From: Cupriavidus nantongensis
Lineage (GTDB): Bacteria; Pseudomonadota; Gammaproteobacteria; Burkholderiales; Burkholderiaceae
DNA length: 64,000 bases
Direction of reading: 5' to 3'
Assembly: GCF_001598055.1 (NCBI RefSeq)
Contig: NZ_CP014844.1
Location: 620,001-684,000 of the forward strand
A program made the position numbers and the translations under genes. Within the stretch, counting starts at the first letter, position 1; every line of letters starts with the position of its first letter. Positions 34,049 through 43,688 of this stretch are shown in pieces. Below the pieces are notes generated by a model. That model was not told the origin of the DNA. It searched no databases and saw only the letters and a program-made list of their open reading frames with translations.

Positions 34049-35908
34049 TCAGGCACCGATCGGCTTGCCATCGGCACGGCGCACCACGATGGTGGACGAG
34101 CGCGGCGGCTTGGCGGCGTCCGGCCACTTGCCGGTCGGGTGCTGGATGTTGATGAAGCAGGTGGTCAGGTCCGGGGTGTAGGCGATGCCGGTGATCTCGC
34201 AGCCGACGGGGCCGACCAGGAAGCGCTTCGATTGGCCCGTCGGCGAGATGTAGTACATGCTGTTGTTGCCGAAGGTGCCGGTGTAGGTTGCGCTGGTGCT
34301 CGAATCGGTCTGCACCCACAGGCGGCCCTTGGGATCGACGCGCAAGCCGTCCGGGCTCGAGAACGTATCGCCGTTGATGTTGCCCTTCAGGTTGTCCGTG
34401 GCCAGCGACGGGTCGCCGGCCTGCAGCAGGATGCTCCAGGTGAAGGTGGTGGCCAGCGGCGAATTGCCGGCTTCCTTCCACTGGATGATATGGCCGTGCA
34501 GGTTGTTCTTGCGCGGGTTGGCGGCGTCGGTCTGCTGGCGGCCGCTGTTGTTGGTCAGCGTGCAGTAGAGCGTGTTGTCCGGTGCCGCGGTGATCCACTC
34601 GGGGCGGTCCATCAGCGTGCCGCCAGCCACGCGCGCGGCCGCCTTGGTATTGATCAGCACGTCTGCCTGGGTGGCGAAGTCGACCGTGGTCGGCGCCGGC
34701 GACACCGCCGACTGGGTCCAGTTGCCCGGGTCCGAGGCGCCGACCGTCAGGCCGTTCTTGCCCTGGGTCAGCTCGATCCACTGGCCGCTGCCGTCGGCGT
34801 TGAACTTCGCCACGTAGAGCGTGCCGGCGTCGAGCAGGTTGGCATTGGCGGCGCGGTTGTTCGGATCGAACGCCTGGCTCGGCACGAACTTGTAGATGCA
34901 GCCCGGGGTGCCGTCGTCGCCCATGTAGAAGGCGACCCGGTTGTTGGCGTCGGTCAGGAAGGCGACGTTCTCGTGGTCGAAGCGGCCCATCGCGGTGCGC
35001 TTGGCCGGCGCGCCCAGCGTGCCGTACGGGTCGATCTCCACCACCCAGCCGTAGCCGTTTTCGGCCTGGGTCGGGTCGATGTAGTTGTCGGTGCTTTCCT
35101 CGCAGGTCAGGTAGGTGCCCCACGGGGTGTGGCCGCTCGAGCAGTTGTTGAGCATGCCGACCACGGTTGCGCCGACCACCGATGCGGCCGGGCCGCCGAC
35201 GCGGTACAGCGTGTTGCCGGTGTAGCGCTTGTTGTAGATCGAGTCGCGCTTGACCTGCCACTTGCCGCTGGCGGCCAGTTCCACTTCGATCACGGAAATA
35301 CCGACGGCCGACAGCGCGATGCGCTTCTGCTCCGGGCTCGCGGTGGCCGCGTTGTATGCGGTCGGGAACAGGATGTTGTAGTCGGGCAACTCGTGGTTGA
35401 TCGCCAGCAGGCCGCCCTTCTGCGGATCGACGCCAGGCAGCGCGAAGTAGTGCATGCCGTCGTGGTTGCCGCCGGCCTGGCGCTCGGTCTCGGCCGACGA
35501 CTGGAAGGCGCCGGCATAGCCGGTGGCGCCGGCTTCGACCGGGTCGCCGGCGGAGAACAGCACGTCGACGCTGTAGCCATTGGGCACCACCACGGTATCG
35601 GCGGTGGACTTGGCGATCGGCTCGAAGGTGACCTCGTAGCTCGGCGTGACGGGTGCCGGGGACGGGGCCGGGGCGGGTGCCGGGGCCGGTGCGGGCGCCG
35701 GAGCCGGAGCGGGATCGTCATCGCCGCCGCAGGCGGCCAGCAGGCCGCTGCCGAATGCCGACACCAGCGACAGGCCCAGGCCGCCGCGCAGCACCCGGCG
35801 GCGGGCCGGGTTGGCGGCGACGATGTCCTCGAGCATCTGGCCGGGCACGTCAACATCGGGCTTGGCGGCGCGGCTTGCGGCGCGCGCTTCGTCGGTCAGG
35901 TACGACAT
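34049..35908 (-). CDS. phoX: PhoX-family alkaline phosphatase, Tat lipoprotein
   Basis: PhoX phosphatase (DUF839), 619 residues, which releases phosphate from organic monoesters using Fe(III) and calcium. The N-terminus has a twin-arginine motif (RRRVLRGGLGLS, 36-47) and a lipobox LAAC (Cys60). A Pro/Ala low-complexity linker (about 65-87) follows before the beta-propeller. PhoX landmarks are AINHELPD, CEESTDNYIDP, GRFDHENVAFL, DRPEWI and SSPDGLRVDPKGRLWVQTD. The ATG follows AGGAGGAAA. No correctly spaced Pho box is visible. Confidence 0.94.
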   Translation of the reverse strand: MSYLTDEARAASRAAKPDVDVPGQMLEDIVAANPARRRVLRGGLGLSLVSAFGSGLLAACGGDDDPAPAPAPAPAPAPAPAPSPAPVTPSYEVTFEPIAKSTADTVVVPNGYSVDVLFSAGDPVEAGATGYAGAFQSSAETERQAGGNHDGMHYFALPGVDPQKGGLLAINHELPDYNILFPTAYNAATASPEQKRIALSAVGISVIEVELAASGKWQVKRDSIYNKRYTGNTLYRVGGPAASVVGATVVGMLNNCSSGHTPWGTYLTCEESTDNYIDPTQAENGYGWVVEIDPYGTLGAPAKRTAMGRFDHENVAFLTDANNRVAFYMGDDGTPGCIYKFVPSQAFDPNNRAANANLLDAGTLYVAKFNADGSGQWIELTQGKNGLTVGASDPGNWTQSAVSPAPTTVDFATQADVLINTKAAARVAGGTLMDRPEWITAAPDNTLYCTLTNNSGRQQTDAANPRKNNLHGHIIQWKEAGNSPLATTFTWSILLQAGDPSLATDNLKGNINGDTFSSPDGLRVDPKGRLWVQTDSSTSATYTGTFGNNSMYYISPTGQSKRFLVGPVGCEITGIAYTPDLTTCFINIQHPTGKWPDAAKPPRSSTIVVRRADGKPIGA

Positions 35909-36055
35909 GGGCTTTCCTCCTGTGGGATGTCATGCGCATCGGCAACCATGCGATACCGACGCGATTGGAAACCCCGCAATTTAGGTGGTGCCCATGGCAC
36001 TTTGATGACACTATGTCTGCAACTGCAGACCGGTGCGGCCAAACCACGGCCAAAT

Positions 36056-36084
36056 GAAAACGGGCCGCGATGCGGCCCGTTTTC
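36056..36084. terminator. Bidirectional terminator between pth and phoX
   Basis: A perfect 12-bp stem AAAACGGGCCGC/GCGGCCCGTTTT with a 3-nt loop. It lies 41 bp past the pth stop and terminates the prs-rplY-pth transcript. Confidence 0.85.
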
Positions 36085-36125
36085 ATGCTGTTGTCGCAGG
36101 AATATGCCTGCCTGGCGTGCGGCGC

Positions 36126-36722
36126 TCAGCGCGCGGTATGCAGCTGCGCCATGGCGCGCTCGGCATCGCCGCGGGCCAGCAGGCCGAGCGGCTCGATGCA
36201 GCGGTCGATCGCGGCATCGATGGCTTCCTGCTCCTCGCGCCGCGGCGGCTTGAGCACGAAGTTGACCACGTCCTCGCGGCCCGCGCCGGCACCGCCGGGC
36301 GCATTGCGCGGATGGCCCACGCCCAGGCGCAGGCGCCAGTAGTCCTGCGTGCCCAGGTGGGCCGAAATGTCCTTCAGGCCGTTGTGGCCGCCCGCGCCGC
36401 CGCCGCGCTTGAGCTTGGCGGCGCCGGCCGGCAGGTCCATCTCGTCATGCACGACCACGATCTCGTCGGGCAGGACCTTGTAGAAGCGCGCCAGCGACAC
36501 CACCGCCAGGCCGGAGCGGTTCATGAAGGTCGACGGCTTGAGCAGCCAGACCTCCTGGTCCCAGAGCCGCGCGCGCGCGGCCAGCCCATGGAAGCGGCCC
36601 TCGACGCGCAGCGTGGCGCCGCCCATGCGGGCCAGCTGGTCCACCAGCCAGAAGCCGGCGTTGTGTCGGGTGGCCTCGTACTCCGCACCGGGATTGCCGA
36701 GGCCGACGATAAGCTTGATCAT
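36126..36722 (-). CDS. pth: Peptidyl-tRNA hydrolase
   Basis: Recycles peptidyl-tRNA released from stalled ribosomes. It has 198 residues. Signatures are [23 protein letters not shown] split around the catalytic His, [23 protein letters not shown] and [12 protein letters not shown]. The chosen start [12 protein letters not shown] is the family start; the longer frame upstream covers the rplY-pth terminator. It is the last gene of the minus-strand lolB-ispE-prs-rplY-pth run. Confidence 0.97.
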   Translation of the reverse strand: MIKLIVGLGNPGAEYEATRHNAGFWLVDQLARMGGATLRVEGRFHGLAARARLWDQEVWLLKPSTFMNRSGLAVVSLARFYKVLPDEIVVVHDEMDLPAGAAKLKRGGGAGGHNGLKDISAHLGTQDYWRLRLGVGHPRNAPGGAGAGREDVVNFVLKPPRREEQEAIDAAIDRCIEPLGLLARGDAERAMAQLHTAR

Positions 36723-36803
36723 GCGTGTGACTGTGTCGTTGGCGCGCGGGACTGCGCCACAGGCGCCAAGGATACCGAAAAACCGGCAGTCCGCTGCCGG
36801 GCG

Positions 36804-36832
36804 AAAAAAAACCGCCGCAGGAGCGGCGGTTT
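36804..36832 (-). terminator. Intrinsic terminator between rplY and pth
   Basis: Minus-strand stem AAACCGCCGC/GCGGCGGTTT with a 4-nt loop, followed by more T (a run of eight in all). It probably attenuates readthrough from rplY into pth. Confidence 0.78.
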
Positions 36833-36872
36833 CTTCGTGGCGCGGCCCGCGGGCCGCCACCGCTGCGGCAGC

Positions 36873-37490
36873 TTAGGCGGCCGGGGTTTCGCCAGCGGCT
36901 TCGCCGCCTTCGGCAGCTTCCGACACGGCACCAGCCGGTTGCGAGATGCTGGCGATGGCCGGGTTGTCGTCACCGTGGGTGATCACGGTCACGCCCTTCG
37001 GCAGCTTCAGGTCCGACAGGTGCAGGGTCTGGCCCAGTTCCATCGCGCCGACGTCCACTTCGATGAACTCGGGCAGGTCGGCCGGCAGGCACGACACTTC
37101 CAGGTCGTTGACGATGTGGTTGACCAGGCCGTGGCCCAGCTTCACGCCAGGAGCGGTTTCCTGGTTCATGAAGTGCAGCGGCACCTTGACGTGGATCTTG
37201 TCGTTGGCCGACACGCGCTGGAAATCGACGTGCAGCACCAGCGGCTTGAACGGGTGCATCTGGAATGCGCGCAGCAGCGCCTTTTCCGACTTGCCGGCGA
37301 CTTCCAGGTCGAGGATCGACGAGTGGAACGCTTCCTTCTTCAGGGCGTGCCACAGGGCGTTGTGATCCAGTTCGATCATCTTCGGCTCGGCGGCGCCGCC
37401 GTAGATGATGCCGGGGGTCTTGCCCGAATTGCGCAGGCGGCGGCTCGCACCCGTTCCCTGTACGCTACGCTCGAAAGCGACAACTTTCAT
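36873..37490 (-). CDS. rplY: 50S ribosomal protein L25/general stress protein Ctc
   Basis: Long-form L25 (Ctc/TL5 type), which binds 5S rRNA, 205 residues. An N-terminal L25 domain ([53 protein letters not shown]) is followed by the TL5 C-terminal beta domain ([31 protein letters not shown] in parts). It ends in an Ala/Glu-rich tail. The start at [11 protein letters not shown] has GGAG seven bases upstream. prs-rplY-pth is a conserved block. Confidence 0.97.
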   Translation of the reverse strand: MKVVAFERSVQGTGASRRLRNSGKTPGIIYGGAAEPKMIELDHNALWHALKKEAFHSSILDLEVAGKSEKALLRAFQMHPFKPLVLHVDFQRVSANDKIHVKVPLHFMNQETAPGVKLGHGLVNHIVNDLEVSCLPADLPEFIEVDVGAMELGQTLHLSDLKLPKGVTVITHGDDNPAIASISQPAGAVSEAAEGGEAAGETPAA

Positions 37491-37622
37491 GATGACTCCA
37501 AAAGTAAGAAGGCTGTCCGCGACCAGACAGCCTCGTTGCGGCGCAAAGACAAAAATATGCGCCGATCCAGTCACGTTGATCGCCAGACAACGACGACCAA
37601 CGCAGCAAAGCCCTAAATTCTA

Positions 37623-38576
37623 TCAGGAACCCGCGAACAGCGACATGATCGAGTCGCCCTTGACGATGCGGGTAAAGGTCTCGGCCAGCAGCGGGGCGGT
37701 CGAGAGCTGGCGGATCTTGGTGCACTTGGCGGCCTCTTCGGACAGCGGGATGGTGTCGCACACCACCACTTCGTCCAGCGCCGAATCCGCGATGCGGGCC
37801 GCCGCGCCGCCCGACAGCACGGGGTGCGTGCAGTAGGCGAAGACCTTCAGCGCGCCGCGCTCCTTCAGCACCTGGGCGGCCTTGCACAGCGTGCCGCCGG
37901 TGTCGATCATGTCGTCCATGATGACGCAGTTGCGGCCTTCGACTTCACCGATGATGTTCATCACCTCGGCCACGTTGGCCTTGGGGCGGCGCTTGTCGAT
38001 GATGGCCAGGTCGCAGTTCAGTTCCTTGGCCAGCGCGCGGGCACGGACCACGCCGCCGACGTCCGGCGAGACCACCAGCAGGTCGCCGTAGTTCTTCTCG
38101 CGCAGGTCGCCCAGCAGTACCGGCGAAGCGTAGATGTTGTCGACCGGGATATCGAAGAAGCCCTGGATCTGGTCGGCGTGCAGGTCCATCGTCAGCACGC
38201 GCTCGACGCCGGCGACTTCCAGCATGTTGGCGACCACCTTGGCCGAGATCGCCACGCGCGCCGAACGCGGGCGGCGGTCCTGGCGGGCATAGCCGAAGTA
38301 GGGCATGGCGGCGGTGATGCTGCGTGCCGAGGCGCGCTTGAGCGCATCGACCATCACCATCAGTTCCATCAGGTTGTCGTTGGTCGGCGCGCAGGTGGAC
38401 TGCAGCACGATGACGTGCTTGCCGCGAACGTTTTCCTGGATTTCGACCTGGACTTCACCGTCGGAGAAACGGCCAACCTGAGCCTTGCCCAGCGGAATGC
38501 CGAGGTGCTGTACGACAGCCTCCGCGAGTTTGGGGTTGGCGTTGCCGGTAAATACCATCAAGCCTTCGCTGCTCAT
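37623..38576 (-). CDS. prs: Ribose-phosphate pyrophosphokinase
   Basis: Makes PRPP from ribose 5-phosphate and ATP. It has 317 residues from [15 protein letters not shown]. Class I PRPP synthetase motifs are [53 protein letters not shown] split over two elements, [12 protein letters not shown] and the PRPP loop [13 protein letters not shown]. An ATG nine bases upstream is possible but less like the family. tRNA-Gln lies 97 bp upstream. Confidence 0.97.
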   Translation of the reverse strand: MSSEGLMVFTGNANPKLAEAVVQHLGIPLGKAQVGRFSDGEVQVEIQENVRGKHVIVLQSTCAPTNDNLMELMVMVDALKRASARSITAAMPYFGYARQDRRPRSARVAISAKVVANMLEVAGVERVLTMDLHADQIQGFFDIPVDNIYASPVLLGDLREKNYGDLLVVSPDVGGVVRARALAKELNCDLAIIDKRRPKANVAEVMNIIGEVEGRNCVIMDDMIDTGGTLCKAAQVLKERGALKVFAYCTHPVLSGGAAARIADSALDEVVVCDTIPLSEEAAKCTKIRQLSTAPLLAETFTRIVKGDSIMSLFAGS

Positions 38577-38611
38577 TCGGGGCACCTGTCTTGCTGCTGG
38601 GGGAGCTTGGT

Positions 38612-38632
38612 GTCACCGGCGAAGCCGGTGAC
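38612..38632 (-). repeat. 9-bp hairpin in the prs leader
   Basis: GTCACCGGC-TTC-GCCGGTGAC lies between tRNA-Gln and prs, 36 bp before the prs start. No U-tract follows, so it is not a terminator. It may be a processing or stability element. A TATAGT hexamer (38659-38664) upstream could be a prs -10, with no good -35. Confidence 0.5.
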
Positions 38633-38672
38633 TTGGAGATATCGTGTTCCGTTAGGACACTATAGGAAGTAA

Positions 38673-38749
38673 TGGCAGGGGAAGAAGGATTCGAACCTTC
38701 GAATGCCGGAATCAAAATCCGGTGCCTTGACCAACTTGGCGACTCCCCT
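38673..38749 (-). tRNA. tRNA-Gln (anticodon TTG)
   Basis: A 77-nt cloverleaf with CCA encoded. The acceptor AGGGGAG pairs with TTCCCCT (one G-U). The anticodon stem CCGGA/TCCGG holds loop TTTTGAT with anticodon TTG, and the T-arm carries GGTTCGAATCC. Position between ispE and prs is conserved in beta-proteobacteria. Confidence 0.97.
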
Positions 38750-38808
38750 ACACAACCGGGCCGTTCTTCGTGGTACCAACCTGCCGTACCGCGCCGAACG
38801 ATAACTTG

Positions 38809-39687
38809 CTATGCGAACGTCGCGAGCGGGTGATGTGCCAGACTTCTCACACACCTGCCATCCCATTCGGGAGGCAACCCTTCCAAAACCTGCTGCGCTG
38901 TTTTTGCGTCAGGAAAACGCGCAAACACGCAGGCTCCGGAACCGGTCATCCGGGCATGCTGATTGTGTTGCTTCAGCCATGCCAGGGCTCGGGCGACTTC
39001 GCCGAACTTCGCTGTTGCTATCGGTTCCAGGTCGTTGCGACCGAAATCGAATTTGTTTGTGCGAGCAGCGAAGACCGCAATTATGGAGACGGGTGTATCC
39101 CTTGTCAAGCACTCGTCCGAAAAAATTTCAGCGGTCGGCACGTGCTGCTTCGGGTGGATGATCACGAACCAGCTGTCGGGCAGCTCGACCGGTGTGAGCT
39201 CCTCGCCGATGCCCTGCGCAAAGGCGTTCTGCCCCAGCACGAATACCGGCACGTCGGCGCCCAGCGTCAGCCCGATCCGCATCAGCTCGGCGCGCGTCAG
39301 CCCCAGGCCCCACAGGTGGTTCAGCGCCAGCAGCGTGGTGGCGGCATCCGAAGAGCCGCCGCCGATGCCACCGCCCATCGGCAGCACCTTGTCGATGGCG
39401 ATGTCTGCGCCGAAGGCGGTGCCGCTGGCGGCCTGCAGCGCGCGCGCCGCGCGCACCACCAGGTCGGTCTCGGCCGGCACGCCGGGCACCTCGGTGACGC
39501 GCGCGACCACGCCGTCGTCGCGACGGCGGAAATGCAGCGTGTCGCACCAGTCGACCAGCTGGAACACGGTCTGCAGCGTGTGGTAGCCGTCGGCGCGGCG
39601 GCCGGTCACGTGCAGGAACAGGTTGAGCTTGGCCGGCGCGGGGCAGTCGCGCAGTTCGGGCGGGGGCATGGGATGGCTGCGTGGCAT
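38809..39687 (-). CDS. ispE: 4-diphosphocytidyl-2-C-methyl-D-erythritol kinase
   Basis: GHMP kinase of the MEP isoprenoid pathway, 292 residues. It has [22 protein letters not shown] split at the start, the ATP loop [40 protein letters not shown] and the C-terminal [12 protein letters not shown]. The 3' half (about 38880-39180) has markedly lower GC (about 56%) than the 5' half. A start six codons later (MPPPELRD) is possible. It lies between lolB and tRNA-Gln. Confidence 0.96.
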   Translation of the reverse strand: MPRSHPMPPPELRDCPAPAKLNLFLHVTGRRADGYHTLQTVFQLVDWCDTLHFRRRDDGVVARVTEVPGVPAETDLVVRAARALQAASGTAFGADIAIDKVLPMGGGIGGGSSDAATTLLALNHLWGLGLTRAELMRIGLTLGADVPVFVLGQNAFAQGIGEELTPVELPDSWFVIIHPKQHVPTAEIFSDECLTRDTPVSIIAVFAARTNKFDFGRNDLEPIATAKFGEVARALAWLKQHNQHARMTGSGACVFARFPDAKTAQQVLEGLPPEWDGRCVRSLAHHPLATFA

Positions 39688-39726
39688 GGTGCGGTGATGG
39701 CGCGGTGATGGCCCGGTTGGCGGCCG

Positions 39727-40344
39727 TTATGGTGTCTGGGGATCGATCACGAGGCGCACCGACAGTGGATTGCTGCCGGCGTCGCGGGCCAGGTCGATGC
39801 GACGTGGCACCTGGGTGGCAGCGGTCCCGGCGGCTGTTGTCTCCTGCCAGGCGACGTAGCGCACGGTCCAACCGTTCTGCGCCAGCGTCGCCAGCCGGCC
39901 CTGCTCGTCGCGCGTGGCGCGCGCCGGCGTGCCCTGGGTGGGACGCCCGTGCAGCCAGTCGCGCATGCCGGCCACCGGCAAGGCAAAGCCCAGCGCTTCC
40001 TCCATCAGGGTATCGACTTCGGGCGCGTTGCGCGGCGGCTGGTTGGGCAGGTCGAGCGTGGCGCCAGACGGCGTGGCGGTGACCACGGCCAGGGTCTGGC
40101 CGAGCGGCGAGACCAGGTCGAGCCGCACGTTGCGGCCCTGCTCTTCCCAGCGGAAGCTGCCCTGCACGCCCTCGTCGCGCCCGTAGCGCACGTAGCTGGC
40201 GGAAAAGCGGCCGGTGTACTGCTGGTTCGTTGCGTCCTGGTCGACATCGAAGCTGCGCGACGGCGCCACGCTGGCGCACGCCTGCAGCAGCAGCGGCGCG
40301 CCAAGCCAAAGCAGCGCCAGGCGTCGGGATCGGTTCATGGGCAT
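39727..40344 (-). CDS. lolB: Outer-membrane lipoprotein receptor LolB
   Basis: Accepts lipoproteins from LolA and inserts them in the outer membrane. It has 205 residues with a lipoprotein signal ending LQAC (Cys23). The LolB beta-barrel region has YTGRFSASYVR, GSFRWEEQGRNVRLDLVSPLGQTLAVV in parts and a C-terminal LVIDPQTP-type strand. An ATG two codons in is an equal start candidate. Context (TPR protein, lolB, ispE, tRNA-Gln, prs) is the standard beta-proteobacterial order. Confidence 0.92.
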   Translation of the reverse strand: MPMNRSRRLALLWLGAPLLLQACASVAPSRSFDVDQDATNQQYTGRFSASYVRYGRDEGVQGSFRWEEQGRNVRLDLVSPLGQTLAVVTATPSGATLDLPNQPPRNAPEVDTLMEEALGFALPVAGMRDWLHGRPTQGTPARATRDEQGRLATLAQNGWTVRYVAWQETTAAGTAATQVPRRIDLARDAGSNPLSVRLVIDPQTP

Positions 40345-40428
40345 GGTCGTGAGGACGGCGGCGCGGCGGCCGCCGGGCTGACGGGAATCCGGCGCCGCGG
40401 ACCGGCTTGCCGGCCGCGGCGCACGGGC

Positions 40429-42372
40429 TTACCTGGACGGCTGCACGTCGACCTTGTAGCGGCGCAGCGTGTCGATCAGGGTCTCGTTCTCGGGATCGAT
40501 GCGCACGGCCTCGGTCCACGTCTTGCGAGCCTCGTCGTGTTCGCCGAGCTGCCACAGCACTTCGCCGAGGTGCGCGCCGATCTCGGCCTCGGGGGCCTTG
40601 GCATAGGCGTTGCGCAGCAGCGCTGCCGCGGGCTGCAGCTCGCCCATGCGGAATTTGACCCAGGCCAGGCTGTCCATGATGTACGGATCGTCCGGCCCCA
40701 GCTCGGAGGCACGCTCCAGCAGCTGGAGCGCCTCGGGCAGGCGCTCGTTGCGGTCCGCCAGCGAATAGCCGAGCGCGTTGTAGCCCTGCTTCTGCTGCGG
40801 CTGCAGCGCAATCACGCGGCGCAGCCCGCTCTCCATGCTGGCGTAGCGCTTCTGGCGCTCGTCGAGCATGGCCAGCTCGTAGATCCAGTCGGCGTTGTCG
40901 GGCTCCGCCGCGATGCGGTCGTTCAGCACCTTGCGGGCGCGGTCGTAGGCCTTGCTCTCCATCAGCGTGGCCACTTCGGCCTGGCGGATGGCGGTCACGC
41001 GTTGCGAGCGCTGGCCGGGATCGGGGATCTCCTCGGCGTCGCTGAGCATCTCGCCGAACAGCGCCTGGGCGTCGTCGAGCTTGCCCAGGCGCGCCAGCAG
41101 CTGGGCGCGCTTGGCGGTGGCCGCGGGTGCCAGGCGGATGTCCTCGATGCGGTCGAGCCAGCGGATCGCGCCGGCGTAGTCCTTGCGCTCCTCGGCGATC
41201 TGCGCCAGGTACTGGTAGGCGATATCGGGATTGGCGCTGGGCTGCTTTTCGACCAGCTGCAGGTATTCCTGCAGGTACTGCTCGGCCTCGCCGAAGTTCT
41301 TCGCCTGCAGGCTGGTCAGGCCCAGCGCCAGCGGCACGCGCGGGTCGGCGGGAGCCACCTTGCGCAGCGTCTCGAATTCCTGGCGGGCCGCCGGCATGTC
41401 GTTCTTCAGCAGGTACAGCCGCGCCAGCGTGATATGACCGTTGACCGATTCGGGCGACTTTTCCAAGAAGCGCTTGAGCACCGCCACGGCTTCGTCGGGC
41501 TGCTTCTCGGCGCGCAGCTCGGCCGACATCAGCGCCGCCGCTTCATAGCCGGGCCGCAGCCGCAAGGCCTGGTCGAGTGCGGCCAGCGCACCCGGCTCGT
41601 CGCCTGCGACTTCGCGCGCGCGCGCCAGCGCCAGCTGGGTCTCGGGCAATTTGACTTCATTGCGGGTCAGGTCCTGCAGCAGCGTGGCCGCGCCGGCCGG
41701 ATCGCTGGTGCGCGACAGCTGCTGCTGCAGCTGCAGGATGGCATCGCCGCGCTGGCTGGCCGGCACCGCAGCCAGTTGCTGCTGCAGCAGCGGGCGGGCG
41801 TCGTCCCAGCGGCCGTTGAGCACCAGCAGCGTCGACAGCACCTGGCCGGCCGCCGGCGAGGACGGGGAGATTTCCTTCCACAGGCGCGCGGCGTCAAGCG
41901 CCTGCTGCGGGATGCGCGCGTTGAAGGCGATCTCGGTGGCACGCTGGGCGAAGCGCGGGTCGCGGGTCTGGCGCGCCAGTTCCAGGTAGGTGCGGTAGGC
42001 CGGGCCGACCAGGCCGCGCTGGATGGAAATCTCGGCGGCCAGCACCATATAGACGATATCGTCGGTCAGCTCCAGCGACGGCAATGCCGGCCGCGCGGGC
42101 TTGGCCGCCGGGGTGTCCGCCGCAGCCAGTTGCAGCATCGGCAGCGAACCGGCGCCGACCGGCGGCGCGGCGTGGCTGGCGCCCGCCGCCGCTGCCAGCA
42201 GCGCGCCGGCGGCCAGTGCGCGCACATGGCGCCGCGGCGCCTGCCACCAGCGGGCAAGGGTGCCGGCACGGCGCGCCGTGCGCGAGCCGGCGCCCGGCGA
42301 TGTGGTCAGGCCGCCGCCCGCGGTGGCTTGCAACGTGGAGTCCGGCATCAGGTCCGGCATCAGGTCCGACAT
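40429..42372 (-). CDS. TPR-repeat protein, exported
   Basis: Tetratricopeptide-repeat protein of 647 residues. A membrane or signal segment (VRALAAGALLAAAAGASHA) follows an n-region of about 50 residues. At least ten TPR-like helical pairs fill the rest, for example TLARLYLLKNDMPAARQEFETL, GYSLADRNERLPEALQLLERA and LGEVLWQLGEHDEARKTWTEA (each shown in part). Homologues beside lolB are predicted periplasmic or outer-membrane assembly factors; the role is unproven. The start at MSDLMPD with GGAG upstream was chosen over an ATG at 42444 that lies inside the promoter-like inverted repeat. Confidence 0.85.
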   Translation of the reverse strand: MSDLMPDLMPDSTLQATAGGGLTTSPGAGSRTARRAGTLARWWQAPRRHVRALAAGALLAAAAGASHAAPPVGAGSLPMLQLAAADTPAAKPARPALPSLELTDDIVYMVLAAEISIQRGLVGPAYRTYLELARQTRDPRFAQRATEIAFNARIPQQALDAARLWKEISPSSPAAGQVLSTLLVLNGRWDDARPLLQQQLAAVPASQRGDAILQLQQQLSRTSDPAGAATLLQDLTRNEVKLPETQLALARAREVAGDEPGALAALDQALRLRPGYEAAALMSAELRAEKQPDEAVAVLKRFLEKSPESVNGHITLARLYLLKNDMPAARQEFETLRKVAPADPRVPLALGLTSLQAKNFGEAEQYLQEYLQLVEKQPSANPDIAYQYLAQIAEERKDYAGAIRWLDRIEDIRLAPAATAKRAQLLARLGKLDDAQALFGEMLSDAEEIPDPGQRSQRVTAIRQAEVATLMESKAYDRARKVLNDRIAAEPDNADWIYELAMLDERQKRYASMESGLRRVIALQPQQKQGYNALGYSLADRNERLPEALQLLERASELGPDDPYIMDSLAWVKFRMGELQPAAALLRNAYAKAPEAEIGAHLGEVLWQLGEHDEARKTWTEAVRIDPENETLIDTLRRYKVDVQPSR

Positions 42373-42440
42373 GTATTGAGTGCTCCGGCGCGCGCTGGCG
42401 AAGGATGGGGATTGCGCATTGCCATTGGTAATGGATAAGG

Positions 42441-42465
42441 GCATTGTAGCCTGCCGCTACAATGC
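42441..42465. promoter_or_regulatory. Inverted repeat with back-to-back -10 boxes between TPR gene and mutM
   Basis: GCATTGTAGC, five bases, GCTACAATGC: a perfect 10-bp inverted repeat. Each arm contains TACAAT, one read on each strand, so overlapping divergent promoters or an operator are plausible. Good -35 elements are not evident on either side. Confidence 0.6.
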
Positions 42466-42537
42466 GCTGCTTGGCGCCGCAGGCCGGCGCCGCCAGGCGC
42501 TGCAGCAGTTTTGAGCGGTAACCAACGGAGAGGTTCG

Positions 42538-43428
42538 ATGCCTGAATTGCCCGAGGTCGAGGTGACCCGGCGCGGCTTGCTGCCGCATGTGGTGGGGCGG
42601 CGCATCGCCGCGGTCACGGTACGTCACCGCGGCCTGCGCTGGCCGGTCGACCCCGGACTCGAAACCTGCCTGGCCCAGCGCCTGGTGCGCCGCATCGAGC
42701 GCCGCGGCAAGTATCTGCTGCTGGAATGCGTCAGCGCCGACGCGGCGCAGCCGGTCGGCTGGCTGCTGGTGCATCTGGGCATGACCGGCACGCTGCGGGT
42801 GCTGCCCGAGGCACCGCCGCCGGGCGTGCACGACCACTTCGACCTGGTGCTCGACGCCGGGCCAGGCGCAGCGTCGGCAGCAATGCCAGGCCAGCAGCCA
42901 GGCACCATCGTGCTGCGCTTCCGCGATCCGCGCCGCTTCGGCGCCATCCTCTGGACCACGCTGCCGGAGGCGGAACTGCCCTCGCATCCGCTGCTGAGCA
43001 CCCTCGGCATCGAGCCCTTCGATCCCGCCTTCGACGGCGCCTGGCTGTACCGCCATACGCGCGGCCGCAGCGCGGCGATCAAGACCGTGCTGCTGTCCGG
43101 CGCGATCGTGGTCGGCGTGGGCAATATCTACGCGTCCGAAAGCCTGTTCCGCGCCGGCATCCACCCGACCACCCCGGCCGGGCGCCTGAGTCGGGCGCGT
43201 TGCGATCGGCTGGCGCAGGCGGTGCGCGACACCCTGGCGCAGGCGATCGAGCGCGGCGGCAGCACGCTGCGCGACTTCGTCGGCAGCGACGGTGCCAGCG
43301 GCTACTTCCAGCTCGATTGCTTTGTCTACGACCGCGCCGGCCTGCCGTGCAAGGTGTGCGCCAAACCGGTGCGCCAGATCGTGCAGGGCCAGCGTTCCAC
43401 CTTCTATTGCACCAACTGCCAGCACTGA
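42538..43428 (+). CDS. mutM: Formamidopyrimidine-DNA glycosylase
   Basis: Removes 8-oxoguanine and FaPy lesions. It has 296 residues, starting [14 protein letters not shown] with catalytic Pro1 and Glu2 after Met removal. Also visible are the lysine motif [20 protein letters not shown] (H2TH region) and a C-terminal zinc finger CKVCAKPV...YCTNCQH. An insertion of about 15 residues ([18 protein letters not shown]) interrupts the N-domain. The ATG follows GGAGAGG. mutY, the partner in the GO repair system, lies 2.3 kb downstream. Confidence 0.97.
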   Translation: MPELPEVEVTRRGLLPHVVGRRIAAVTVRHRGLRWPVDPGLETCLAQRLVRRIERRGKYLLLECVSADAAQPVGWLLVHLGMTGTLRVLPEAPPPGVHDHFDLVLDAGPGAASAAMPGQQPGTIVLRFRDPRRFGAILWTTLPEAELPSHPLLSTLGIEPFDPAFDGAWLYRHTRGRSAAIKTVLLSGAIVVGVGNIYASESLFRAGIHPTTPAGRLSRARCDRLAQAVRDTLAQAIERGGSTLRDFVGSDGASGYFQLDCFVYDRAGLPCKVCAKPVRQIVQGQRSTFYCTNCQH

Positions 43429-43688
43429 TCGGATGGCGGAGTGCTGCGGGGACCGCCCGCCGCGGCGGGCCGATGGGTCGGCGCAACACTGGCGATGTCA
43501 CTGCCATCCAAGGGACGCGAATTCCACAAAAGCGCGGTGGAAACCTGTATCGTGTGCGCAGTCATAAAAAGTTACAAAATGACCGGCCGCGTGTGAATGG
43601 CAGGGGGGCGGACCGGCATTGCGTGAACACGGGCATGCCCCACACGGTGGCGGGCCCCGAGGTAAAACCACGTCAGCCCAACAGGTCC

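Noticed and set aside
36010..36035. Possible Pho box upstream of phoX (CAGACAT, GTGTCAT on the minus strand)
   Set aside because: The two half-sites are one base apart instead of four and the first is degenerate, so PhoB binding is not supported.
34139..36253. Long open frame (about 700 codons) antisense to phoX
   Set aside because: High-GC shadow: no start context, composition rich in Arg/Gly/Ala/Val/His, no recognisable domain, while phoX on the other strand has clear motifs and a ribosome site.
43455..43470. 16-bp GC palindrome after mutM as a terminator
   Set aside because: No T-run follows on either strand; self-complementary GC strings are common at this base composition.
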